DNA from: JBBKWQ01 sp037969115
GTDB lineage: Bacteria > Actinomycetota > Acidimicrobiia > Acidimicrobiales > Ilumatobacteraceae
DNA length: 41,392 bases
Direction of reading: 5' to 3'
Assembly (NCBI GenBank): GCA_037969115.1
Contig: JBBKWQ010000267.1
Coordinates: 1 to 41,392 of the forward strand
Under the pieces are notes generated by a model. The model was not told where the DNA came from and ran no database searches. It saw only the letters and a program-made list of their open reading frames with translations. Of this stretch, positions 7,456-14,080 are shown one piece after another (the first letter of the stretch is position 1; every line of letters begins with the position of its first letter). The position numbers and the translations under genes are program-made.

Positions 7456-8894
7456 CTCAGTCGCGGCCAGCCGTCGAGCTCCTGCGCCTCCATCGTCTCG
7501 AGGTCGAACGAGACGACGCGTGACGTCCGGTCGACGAACACCACCGAGTGACCGTCGTTGCCCCACAGGATCGACCCGCCGGTGAACGGATCTCGTGTGG
7601 GAAGCGGCGTCGTCGCGCCTGTCCCGAGATCGAGGATCGCCGATTCGAGCACACCAGGATCGCTCTGGCTCGTGACGACGGCATGCCTTCCATCCGGAGA
7701 CACCGTTCTGCCATCGGTCGACCCGGGCGAGAAGTACAAACCGCCCAGTAGTGAGTCGGTCTCGTTCGTCGACGGCACCTCGATTCGCTCCTCGGTCGCC
7801 GGCTCGACGCGGAGGATCGCGCACGCGAATGACTCGTCGCACTCGCGTGCCACGATGAACTGCGGACCGATCGCCAACAAGTCACCTGCGGTGAGTCGCG
7901 TCACCCCATCGACCGTGGTTCGATACGTTCCCCCGGTCGCCACGGAGATCAGAGCACCCGCGGCGTCGGAACCGCCCGGGAAGCCGGGCACATCGATCGC
8001 AGCGACAACGACGTTGCCGTCGACGTCATACAGCGATGCCGTGGTGCGCCCGGTCCACTGGCTGGTTTCGTCCCACTTCCACACCGTGTCGTCGGGTCCT
8101 CGTGACAGCACGTACAGCGGTGCCAGGACCGAGGGAAGCATTTCGGTAGGACCGCCGCGACGGACCCGCACTCCGTCGCTGGGCGACCGTGCGTCGTACT
8201 CGAAGATGTCGACGGGTGGCACCAGTGTCCAGTCGCGTCCGACGATCATCGCATTCTGGCCGATCGCAGACGGCGCCGACCTCCCGGTGTCGACGATGCG
8301 AATCGTTCCGGCATCGACGTCGATCTCGACGAGATCTCCGCTCGTGCCGAGCCCGACCAGTTGCAGTCCGGCACCGGCGAGCGACGCGGGAATCCCGAGC
8401 CGTTCGACGATCGGCTCCTCGAGCGCCGCCTCGGTCGTCGAAGCGGGCACGACAGTGGCCGCTGACGATTCGGCGACTGCGTCATCGACGATCAGGCTGA
8501 CGGGAGGTACCGGGATCTCCGGAAGGGACATCGGAGACGCGACAACCGAGTTCTGCGACTCCTCGACAGCCCCGCTCGGCGAACTCGCATCGCCGCGATC
8601 ATCCGTCACTTCGGCTCGTCCGTCACCACTCCGCGAAGCGGTCCAACCGACCAGAGCGCCGATCAGCAACGCACCGACGGCAATTGCCGCCACGACCGAT
8701 CGGTCGAGGCGGCGCAATCCCTCTGTCGGCGGAAGCGAGTCGGGAACGTCGGGGAACGGACGCTGACGCGCAGGCATGTCGCCGGAACTCGCCGGACCGG
8801 AGCGCGTGTCGCGACGGCGTGAACGATCGGACCGCTCCAGCTCGATCTCGACCCAACCGCCCTGTTCCTCGCCCACAGCGGGCCATTCGACCAC
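7428..8894 (-). CDS. Membrane-anchored propeller-like protein, function unknown
   Basis: About 488 residues with one transmembrane helix near residues 66-85 (SVVAAIAVGALLIGALVGW) after a charged cytoplasmic N-terminus. A Ser/Val/Glu-rich linker follows, then a beta-rich extracytoplasmic part. The last third resembles WD40/TolB-like propeller blades (SPDGRHAVVTS, WGNDGHSVVFVD). No enzyme motif is visible. The frame is open to GTG 8942, but that start would overlap the leaderless gene at 8933. A minus-strand -10 (TACTGT, 8922-8917) would start transcription near 8910, so GTG 8894 is preferred; GTG 8918 is another option. Start confidence is low. Its 3' end overlaps surE by 28 nt. Confidence 0.65.
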   Translation of the reverse strand: MVEWPAVGEEQGGWVEIELERSDRSRRRDTRSGPASSGDMPARQRPFPDVPDSLPPTEGLRRLDRSVVAAIAVGALLIGALVGWTASRSGDGRAEVTDDRGDASSPSGAVEESQNSVVASPMSLPEIPVPPVSLIVDDAVAESSAATVVPASTTEAALEEPIVERLGIPASLAGAGLQLVGLGTSGDLVEIDVDAGTIRIVDTGRSAPSAIGQNAMIVGRDWTLVPPVDIFEYDARSPSDGVRVRRGGPTEMLPSVLAPLYVLSRGPDDTVWKWDETSQWTGRTTASLYDVDGNVVVAAIDVPGFPGGSDAAGALISVATGGTYRTTVDGVTRLTAGDLLAIGPQFIVARECDESFACAILRVEPATEERIEVPSTNETDSLLGGLYFSPGSTDGRTVSPDGRHAVVTSQSDPGVLESAILDLGTGATTPLPTRDPFTGGSILWGNDGHSVVFVDRTSRVVSFDLETMEAQELDGWPRLSQLSVRPTD

Positions 8895-8916
8895 AGTTTC
8901 GACGACTGTTCCGGTC

Positions 8917-8926
8917 ACAGTACGGT
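8917..8926. promoter_or_regulatory. Divergent promoter with two -10 boxes sharing one TA
   Basis: ACAGTACGGT reads TACGGT (8921-8926) on plus and TACTGT (8922-8917) on minus. The plus box is 6 nt before GTG 8933 of the SnoaL-like gene; the minus box serves the propeller-like gene. The arrangement is the same as at 2427-2436. Confidence 0.55.
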
Positions 8927-8932
8927 CGCATC

Positions 8933-9322
8933 GTGGACCCACGCACCCTGATCGTTCGTCAGTACTTCGCTGCGTTCGACGAGCGCGATCCGGATCTCAT
9001 CGCAGCGTCGGTCTCCACCGACTTCGTCAACGAACACACCAGTGCGCTCGGCGCGTCGTCGGCCGGACGCACGGAATACCGGTCGCGTCTCCCCGGCTTT
9101 CTCCAGATGTTCCAAGATCTTCACTACGAACTGATCGACGCCATCGCCGACCGGAACCAGGTCGCGGCCCGATACCGGATGACTGCGACGTACGACGGAC
9201 AGCCGATCGACATACCGGGCGTGATGTGGTTCGTGATCAGGAATGGCCTGATCGCGCACCGTGCAGACTTCTGGGACAGTCAAACGTTCTTGGCCCAGTC
9301 CGACGGCGGACGGTCCGACTGA
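8933..9322 (+). CDS. SnoaL-like / NTF2-fold protein
   Basis: A 129-residue protein with the SnoaL-type NTF2 fold pattern: an opening helix (LIVRQYFAAFDERDPDLIAASV), a mid-part FLQMFQDLHYELIDAIADRNQVAARYRM, and a final pair of strands (PGVMWFVIRNGLIAHRADFWDSQTF) with His/Asp residues facing the pocket. Members include polyketide cyclases, isomerases and many proteins of unknown role; the substrate is not predictable. The start is GTG 8933, set 6 nt behind TACGGT, which indicates a leaderless mRNA. It ends 66 nt before the TPP riboswitch and is probably a separate transcription unit. Confidence 0.75.
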   Translation: MDPRTLIVRQYFAAFDERDPDLIAASVSTDFVNEHTSALGASSAGRTEYRSRLPGFLQMFQDLHYELIDAIADRNQVAARYRMTATYDGQPIDIPGVMWFVIRNGLIAHRADFWDSQTFLAQSDGGRSD

Positions 9323-9368
9323 GGCGAGGGTTGCGGGACGTCGACAGCCAGGTTCGGATCGACCACGA

Positions 9369-9374
9369 TACGAT
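9369..9374 (+). promoter_or_regulatory. -10 box TACGAT for the thiamine operon
   Basis: TACGAT lies so that transcription would start near 9381, a few nt before the first riboswitch pair at 9388. It matches the TAnnnT boxes used elsewhere in the window. No convincing -35 was seen. Confidence 0.45.
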
Positions 9375-9387
9375 TGGTTGCGAACCG

Positions 9388-9477
9388 AACGGGGAGCTCA
9401 CGAGAACGGTGGGCTGAGAGGGTGGCCGCTGCCATCGACCCGAGAACCTGATCCGGGTAATGCCGGCGGAGGAAGTT
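9388..9477 (+). ncRNA. TPP (THI-box) riboswitch
   Basis: The conserved THI-box parts are present in order: GGGGAGCTCACG, GGGCTGAGAGGGTGG, CGACCCGAGAACCTGATC, then CGGGTAATGCCGGCGGAGG. AAC 9388-9390 can close helix P1 with GTT 9475-9477. The GGAGGAAG of the 3' strand (9468-9475) is also the best Shine-Dalgarno for ATG 9487, 11 nt away, so TPP binding would be expected to block translation. The genes behind it are a thiamine pyrophosphokinase and a thiamine-type ABC importer, as expected for this class. Confidence 0.95.
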
Positions 9478-9486
9478 GAGCACACG

Positions 9487-10188
9487 ATGGCCGGACGTTC
9501 TGGAAGAGCTGGGCGAGTCGGGAGCAAGGTCACCGGCATCGACGACACAGTCGTGGTCGTCACGGGAGCCGGCGCGCTGTCGCCCGACGCAGTCGGCACG
9601 ATCCCTCACGGGGCGATCATCCTCGCTGCCGATGCGGGGCTCGACCACGCACTGGCGGCGGGTCTGATCCCTGCGGGTCTGATCGGTGATCTCGATTCTG
9701 TGTCGACCGACGGATTGGCCTGGGCAAAGGAGCACGCGACCATCCAGCGGCATCCCGCCGACAAGGACGCAACCGACACCGAACTCGCCTTGTCGTTCGC
9801 TGCCGACATGAATCCGGCAAAGCTGATCCTGCTTTCGGGTGCCGGCGACCGGCTCGATCACACGATCGCCGCGATCGGCGCCCTCGGAAATCGAGATCTG
9901 ACCGGTGTGCCCATCATCGAGGGGTGGTGCGGCGACCAACACTTTCACGTGGTGCACGGCCCGAGCCGGATCACGATCACAACAGTGGTGGGCACCACGC
10001 TGTCGGTGCTGGCGCTGCATGGCAAGTGCACGGGAGTATCTCTCGACGGTGTCGCGTGGCCACTTCTCTCGGCCGAACTCGCCCCGACATCGGGCCAGGG
10101 TGTCAGCAACATCGCCCGGTCGGCCTCGATCGATGTCGCCCTGTCGAAGGGTGTGCTCACGATCTTCACGGAAGGACCCCCAGCGTGA
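9487..10188 (+). CDS. Thiamine pyrophosphokinase
   Basis: A 233-residue protein of the thiamine pyrophosphokinase family, which transfers diphosphate from ATP to thiamine to give TPP. Catalytic-region motifs are seen: AADAGLDHAL, AGLIGDLDSVS with the metal Asp residues, HPADKDATDTELAL (the DxTD motif), and SGAGDRLDHTIA. The C-terminal third (TITTVVGTTLSVLALHGKCTGVSLDGV) matches the substrate-binding beta domain. ATG 9487 is chosen because it follows the riboswitch Shine-Dalgarno; the upstream codons of the frame lie inside the riboswitch. It is the first gene of the TPP-controlled operon and overlaps the next gene by four bases (GTGA). Confidence 0.9.
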   Translation: MAGRSGRAGRVGSKVTGIDDTVVVVTGAGALSPDAVGTIPHGAIILAADAGLDHALAAGLIPAGLIGDLDSVSTDGLAWAKEHATIQRHPADKDATDTELALSFAADMNPAKLILLSGAGDRLDHTIAAIGALGNRDLTGVPIIEGWCGDQHFHVVHGPSRITITTVVGTTLSVLALHGKCTGVSLDGVAWPLLSAELAPTSGQGVSNIARSASIDVALSKGVLTIFTEGPPA

Positions 10189-11273
10189 GAGGGTCGGCCA
10201 ACCGACAGATCATCACACTGCTGGCGAGTGCTGTTCTCGCTGTCAGCGCCTGCGGCAGCGACTCGAACAGCACCCCTGCGGCGGAAACTCCGATTGCAAA
10301 CGTCGGCTCAGTCACGCTCGTCGCCTACGAGTCGTTTCCCACCGAGCAGACACCACTCAATGACGCGCTCGACGAGTTCACGGCCAGCACCGGGATCGAG
10401 GTCGACATCGTCATCGCCGGCGACACCGGCACGATGCTCGCCAAAGCCGAACTGGCTGCAGGCAACCCCGAAGGCGATGTCATGTGGGGCATCGACAACT
10501 CGTTCCTGTCTCGGGCGGTCGACGCGGGCGTCTTCACGCCCTACACGGCCGACGGCCTCGACATGATCTCTGCCGATCTGACGGCGCTCGTGCCCGACGG
10601 CATCGTCACCCCTGTCGACTTCGGCGACGTCTGCGTGAACTACGACATCAGGTGGTTCACCCAACGCGGGCTCGACCCGCCGGCCGATCTCGCCGATCTC
10701 ATCGATCCCGCCTACGCCGACCTGCTGGTCGTCGAAAACCCCGCGAGTTCGTCGCCCGGTCTCGCGTTCCTCGCGGCGACGGTCGCCGAATTCGGAGAGG
10801 ACTGGCTCGAATACTGGCAAGCGCTCCGCGACAACGGCGTCACCGTCGTCGACGGTTGGACCGAGGCGTACTACTCGGCCTTCTCCTACGCCGGCGGCGA
10901 TCAGCCGCTCGTCGTCAGCTACGGCTCGAGCCCGCCGTTCGAAGTGCTGTTCGCTGCCGAACCCACCGAGACGGCTCCGACCGGCGTCGTCGAGTCCACG
11001 TGCTTCCGCCAGGTCGAGTTCGCCGGAGTGCTGCGCGGCACCGAACGCCCCGCTGAGGCTGAGCAACTGATCGACTTCCTCATCTCCGAGCGATTCCAGA
11101 GCGAGGTTCCGCTGAACCTGTTCGTGTTCCCCGCCAACGAAACGGTCGAACTCCAGCAGGAGTTCGTCGACCACGCCGTGATTCCGACGAGCCCCCTCAC
11201 CCTCGACCCGGCAACGATCGACACCGAACGTGCTGCGTGGATCGACGCCTGGACGAACACGGTGCTCGGATAG
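10185..11273 (+). CDS. thiB: Thiamine-type ABC transporter, substrate-binding lipoprotein
   Basis: A 362-residue periplasmic-binding lipoprotein of the ThiB/iron-type cluster. The N-terminus VRGSANRQIITLLASAVLAVSAC is a signal peptide with lipobox AVSAC. The mature part shows ThiB marks: TLVAYESF, ASTGIEVDIV, AGNPEGDVMWGIDNSFLSRA, and VPDGIVTPVDFGDVCVNYD. It would capture thiamine or its phosphates outside the membrane. The GTG start overlaps the TGA of the preceding kinase gene (GTGA), so the two are translationally coupled. Its position behind a TPP riboswitch supports the thiamine assignment over iron. A 91-nt gap with 9-bp repeats separates it from the permease gene. Confidence 0.9.
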   Translation: MRGSANRQIITLLASAVLAVSACGSDSNSTPAAETPIANVGSVTLVAYESFPTEQTPLNDALDEFTASTGIEVDIVIAGDTGTMLAKAELAAGNPEGDVMWGIDNSFLSRAVDAGVFTPYTADGLDMISADLTALVPDGIVTPVDFGDVCVNYDIRWFTQRGLDPPADLADLIDPAYADLLVVENPASSSPGLAFLAATVAEFGEDWLEYWQALRDNGVTVVDGWTEAYYSAFSYAGGDQPLVVSYGSSPPFEVLFAAEPTETAPTGVVESTCFRQVEFAGVLRGTERPAEAEQLIDFLISERFQSEVPLNLFVFPANETVELQQEFVDHAVIPTSPLTLDPATIDTERAAWIDAWTNTVLG

Positions 11274-11290
11274 CGGCGGCGGTGCAACGT

Positions 11291-11368
11291 GTGACCGCGC
11301 AAGCCGTCGGAGCCGTCGGATACGTCGGGTTCGTCGGGTTCGTCCGGTTCGTCCGGTACGTCCGATGA
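11291..11368 (+). CDS. Possible 25-residue leader ORF made of 9-bp repeats
   Basis: GTG 11291 (or the in-frame GTG 11282) opens a frame of 25 codons. The seven 9-bp repeats are read as a Val-Gly-aromatic/Arg series (AVGAVGYVGFVGFVRFVRYVR) and end at TGA 11366-11368. The ATG of the thiP-like gene (11365-11367) overlaps this stop as ATGA, the classic geometry for translational coupling. No Shine-Dalgarno is visible. It could be a coupling leader, a tiny membrane-active peptide, or a chance reading of a repeat; I put it below even odds. Confidence 0.3.
   Translation: MTAQAVGAVGYVGFVGFVRFVRYVR
11303..11365 (+). repeat. Seven tandem 9-bp repeats before thiP
   Basis: Seven exact-length copies of the pattern NNCGTCNGN run without interruption: GCCGTCGGA twice, TACGTCGGG, TTCGTCGGG, TTCGTCCGG twice, TACGTCCGA. 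The last base is the A of the thiP-like ATG. The array fills most of the only wide gap in the thiamine operon. Confidence 0.9.
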
Positions 11369-12984
11369 CCGAGGCGCGGAACAACCGCCTGCCCCGAGCA
11401 GTTCTGGCAGCGCTGTTGTTCGCACCGGGCCTGTTCCTGGTCGTGTTCTACGCCTGGCCGCTCGCGACCCTGACGGGTCGGGCGTTCGATGCGGGCACGT
11501 TTGCCGACGCGCTGAGCGACGGGGCCACATGGAGCATCGTCTGGTTCACGTTGTGGCAGGCCGTGTTGTCGACCGTACTGACAGTGGTGGTCGGCATCGC
11601 CCCGGCGTACATCGTCTCCAGGTTTCGCTTCCCCGGCCGGCGATTGCTCGTCGCGGTGCTCACCGCAGTGTTCGTGCTTCCGACGGTGGTCGTCGGAGCC
11701 GCCCTGATCGCGTTGCTCCCCGACTCACTCGACCACGGGGTCTGGGCAATTCTCGGCGCCCATGTCGTGTTCAACCTCGCCGTCGTCGTCCGTACCGTGG
11801 GCGCCGCCTGGGAACAGCTGCCGAGAGACCTCGAACACGCGGCCGCGACGCTTGGTGCGACACCGCTCCAGACATTCCGGCACCTGTCGCTGCCGCTGCT
11901 CCGACCCGCGGTCGCAGCGTCAGCGGCGATCGTCTTCCTGTTCACGTTCACCTCGTTCGGTGTGGTTCGCCTGCTCGGCACCGCCGGCACGCGCACAATC
12001 GAGGTCGAAGTGTGGCGACAAGCCACGCAACTCGGCGATTTCGGCACAGCCGCCGTGTTGAGCCTGCTCCAACTGAGCGTGCTCGCGCTCGGTGTCGGCT
12101 GGTCGGCAGCGCGTCAACGCAAGCATTCGCATTCACTCGCGCTGCGAATCGAATCGTCCGCCCGACCGCCGCGCGGCACAGAGCGGTTGATCGTCGGTGG
12201 GATCGCCGTGACAACGGCGCTCGTGGTCGTCGTACCGCTTGCCGCGCTCGTCGAGCGGTCGGTGAGGTTGCCGACCGGGTATTCACTTGCCGCCTGGCGA
12301 TCACTCGGCGACAACGAGATCCGGCCGGGCATCAGACTGGGGATCAACCCCGTCGACGCACTCTGGAATTCATTCACGATCGCACTCGCGTCGACTGTGC
12401 TGGCCGTGGTGCTCGGCGGACTCGCCGTCGCCGCGATCTCGGTGACCGGGAGCGCGGGCCGATTCCTCGACGTGGGCATGATGTTGCCGCTCGGCACCTC
12501 TGCGGTCACGATCGGCTTCGGCATCCTCATCACGTTCGACACCGACCCGGTCGACTGGCGGGCATCGTGGTGGATCGTCCCGTTCGGTCATGCTCTGGTT
12601 GCTGCGCCTTTCGTGGTACGTGTCGCGCTCAACGTCATCCGGTCGGTCGATCCCGACCTCCGCTCCGCCGCGATGACGCTCGGTGCATCGCCGTGGACTG
12701 CGTGGCGAACGGTCACGCTGCCGTTCCTCTGGCGGCCGCTGATCCCCGCCGCAGGACTCGCCGCGGCGATATCGCTGGGAGAGTTCGGCGCAACCAGCTT
12801 CCTGTCACGATCGGGAGGTGAAACCGTGCCGATCGCTATCGAACGCCTCGTCGGGCGTGCCGGCAGCCTGCTGCAAGCACAGGGTTTCGCGCTCGCCACG
12901 ATCCTTGCATTCGCGACCATCGTGATCGTGCTGACCCTCGACGGTCTCGGCAGCGCAGCAGGCGGTGGCGATGCTCCTCGTTGA
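11365..12984 (+). CDS. thiP: Thiamine-type ABC transporter, fused permease
   Basis: A 539-residue integral membrane protein with two binding-protein-dependent permease domains in one chain, as in ThiP. Each half has the cytoplasmic EAA-like loop that docks the ATPase: LEHAAATLGATPLQTFRHLSLP in the first and LRSAAMTLGASPWTAWRTVTLP in the second. About twelve hydrophobic segments are visible; the first is AALLFAPGLFLVVFYAWPL. ATG 11365 is chosen because the first helix begins soon after. The reading frame stays open upstream through the Arg/Val-rich reading of the repeats, so a longer start cannot be fully excluded. The 3' end overlaps the ATPase gene. Confidence 0.9.
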   Translation: MTEARNNRLPRAVLAALLFAPGLFLVVFYAWPLATLTGRAFDAGTFADALSDGATWSIVWFTLWQAVLSTVLTVVVGIAPAYIVSRFRFPGRRLLVAVLTAVFVLPTVVVGAALIALLPDSLDHGVWAILGAHVVFNLAVVVRTVGAAWEQLPRDLEHAAATLGATPLQTFRHLSLPLLRPAVAASAAIVFLFTFTSFGVVRLLGTAGTRTIEVEVWRQATQLGDFGTAAVLSLLQLSVLALGVGWSAARQRKHSHSLALRIESSARPPRGTERLIVGGIAVTTALVVVVPLAALVERSVRLPTGYSLAAWRSLGDNEIRPGIRLGINPVDALWNSFTIALASTVLAVVLGGLAVAAISVTGSAGRFLDVGMMLPLGTSAVTIGFGILITFDTDPVDWRASWWIVPFGHALVAAPFVVRVALNVIRSVDPDLRSAAMTLGASPWTAWRTVTLPFLWRPLIPAAGLAAAISLGEFGATSFLSRSGGETVPIAIERLVGRAGSLLQAQGFALATILAFATIVIVLTLDGLGSAAGGGDAPR

Positions 12985-13606
12985 CGCTGTCACCGTTCGG
13001 TACGGCGATGCGACAGTGCTCGACCAGTTCCACCTCACCGTCGATGCCGGCGAGATCGTGGCGCTCGTCGGTGCCTCCGGGAGCGGCAAGAGCACGCTGC
13101 TGCGTGCGATCGCGGGCATCGTCGACATCGACGCGGGCACCATCTGGCTCGACGACACCGACATCACACGTCTGGCGACCCACAAACGCAACGTCGCCAT
13201 GGTCTTCCAGAACAACCAACTGTTTCCGCACAGGAGCGTCGCCGACAACGTGGGGTTCGGCCTCGAGATGCGTCACGTCGATGTCAGTACCCGGACTGCG
13301 ACGGTGACGCGCCTCCTCGACCGCGTCGGTTTGACGGGATTCGAAGATCGTTCGGTCAGCGACCTGTCAGGTGGCGAAGCGAAGCGTGTCGCTCTCGCTC
13401 GGTCGCTGGCCCCGTCACCGCGTCTGCTTCTCCTCGACGAACCGCTCACGGGGCTCGACGCAGAGCTCCATGACCGTCTGATGATCGATGTCGCCGACCT
13501 GTTGCGAAGCGAGCAGATCACCGCGATCTGGGTCACGCATGATCAGGTCGAAGCGAGCGCTGTCAGCAGCCGGATCGTGGATCTGACTTCAGCACCGCGA
13601 CGTTGA
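12971..13606 (+). CDS. thiQ: Thiamine-type ABC transporter, ATP-binding protein
   Basis: A 211-residue ABC ATPase. Walker A is GASGSGKST (residues 34-42), the Q-loop region is VFQNNQLFPH, the signature is LSGGEAKRVALARSL, Walker B is LLLLDEPLTGLD, and the switch His is in WVTHDQVEA. The short length without a regulatory C-terminal domain fits ThiQ. Either GTG 12965 or ATG 12971 may start it; both overlap the end of the permease gene (12984), so the unit is coupled. Its last 44 nt are shared, on the other strand, with the convergent F420-type gene, a long overlap. Confidence 0.9.
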   Translation: MLLVDAVTVRYGDATVLDQFHLTVDAGEIVALVGASGSGKSTLLRAIAGIVDIDAGTIWLDDTDITRLATHKRNVAMVFQNNQLFPHRSVADNVGFGLEMRHVDVSTRTATVTRLLDRVGLTGFEDRSVSDLSGGEAKRVALARSLAPSPRLLLLDEPLTGLDAELHDRLMIDVADLLRSEQITAIWVTHDQVEASAVSSRIVDLTSAPRR

Positions 13607-13997
13607 GCGGTCCGCGCCGCAACGTTGCCGTGGCCGTGCGATCAGCGCCCTGCAGTCGCACGCCGGCGGTGGGAGTTGCTTCGAGGTTGGCGAACCAGTT
13701 CGACGACGACCGCACGGTGCTGACGTAGATCGAGTCACCGACACGAAGCGACAGCAGGGGCACCCTCCGCTTCTTGCCGCTGACGCGTCCGACCGTGTCG
13801 ACCACGACGGGTCCCACGCCGAGCGGCAGAGGATTCCCGATGCCGGCATCCAGCGCCGGCATCACAGCTGCGTTCAGCGTCCGAAACAATGCCCGCTCGG
13901 CGGTGGAGCGGGCGTCGGCGAGGGCATTCGAGAGGTCGTTGGGCGCGATGGTCACGCAATGGTCAACATCGGTCGTGACCAGCGGATTTCGTGACAT
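13563..13997 (-). CDS. Nitroreductase/deazaflavin (F420)-dependent oxidoreductase family protein
   Basis: About 144 residues of the DDN/DUF385 family, small split-barrel proteins that bind F420H2 or FMN. Typical marks are VDTVGRVSGKKRRVPLLSL, then GDSIYVSTVRSSSNWFANLEATP and VRLQGADRTATATL, which line the cofactor site. Members reduce nitro groups, quinones or enones; the substrate here is unknown. ATG 13997 is preferred to GTG 14006 because a weak GAAGGT box lies 7 nt before it. The last 44 nt (residues GPLNVAVLKSDPRSGC and stop) overlap the end of the thiamine ATPase gene on the other strand, so both C-termini evolve under joint constraint. Confidence 0.78.
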   Translation of the reverse strand: MSRNPLVTTDVDHCVTIAPNDLSNALADARSTAERALFRTLNAAVMPALDAGIGNPLPLGVGPVVVDTVGRVSGKKRRVPLLSLRVGDSIYVSTVRSSSNWFANLEATPTAGVRLQGADRTATATLRRGPLNVAVLKSDPRSGC

Positions 13998-14080
13998 CGG
14001 GCACACCTTCGCGACGCAGCAGCCCTCGGATCGACCGTACGGCCTTCAAGTCGCGATCGAGACGTGTCGATAGATGACCG

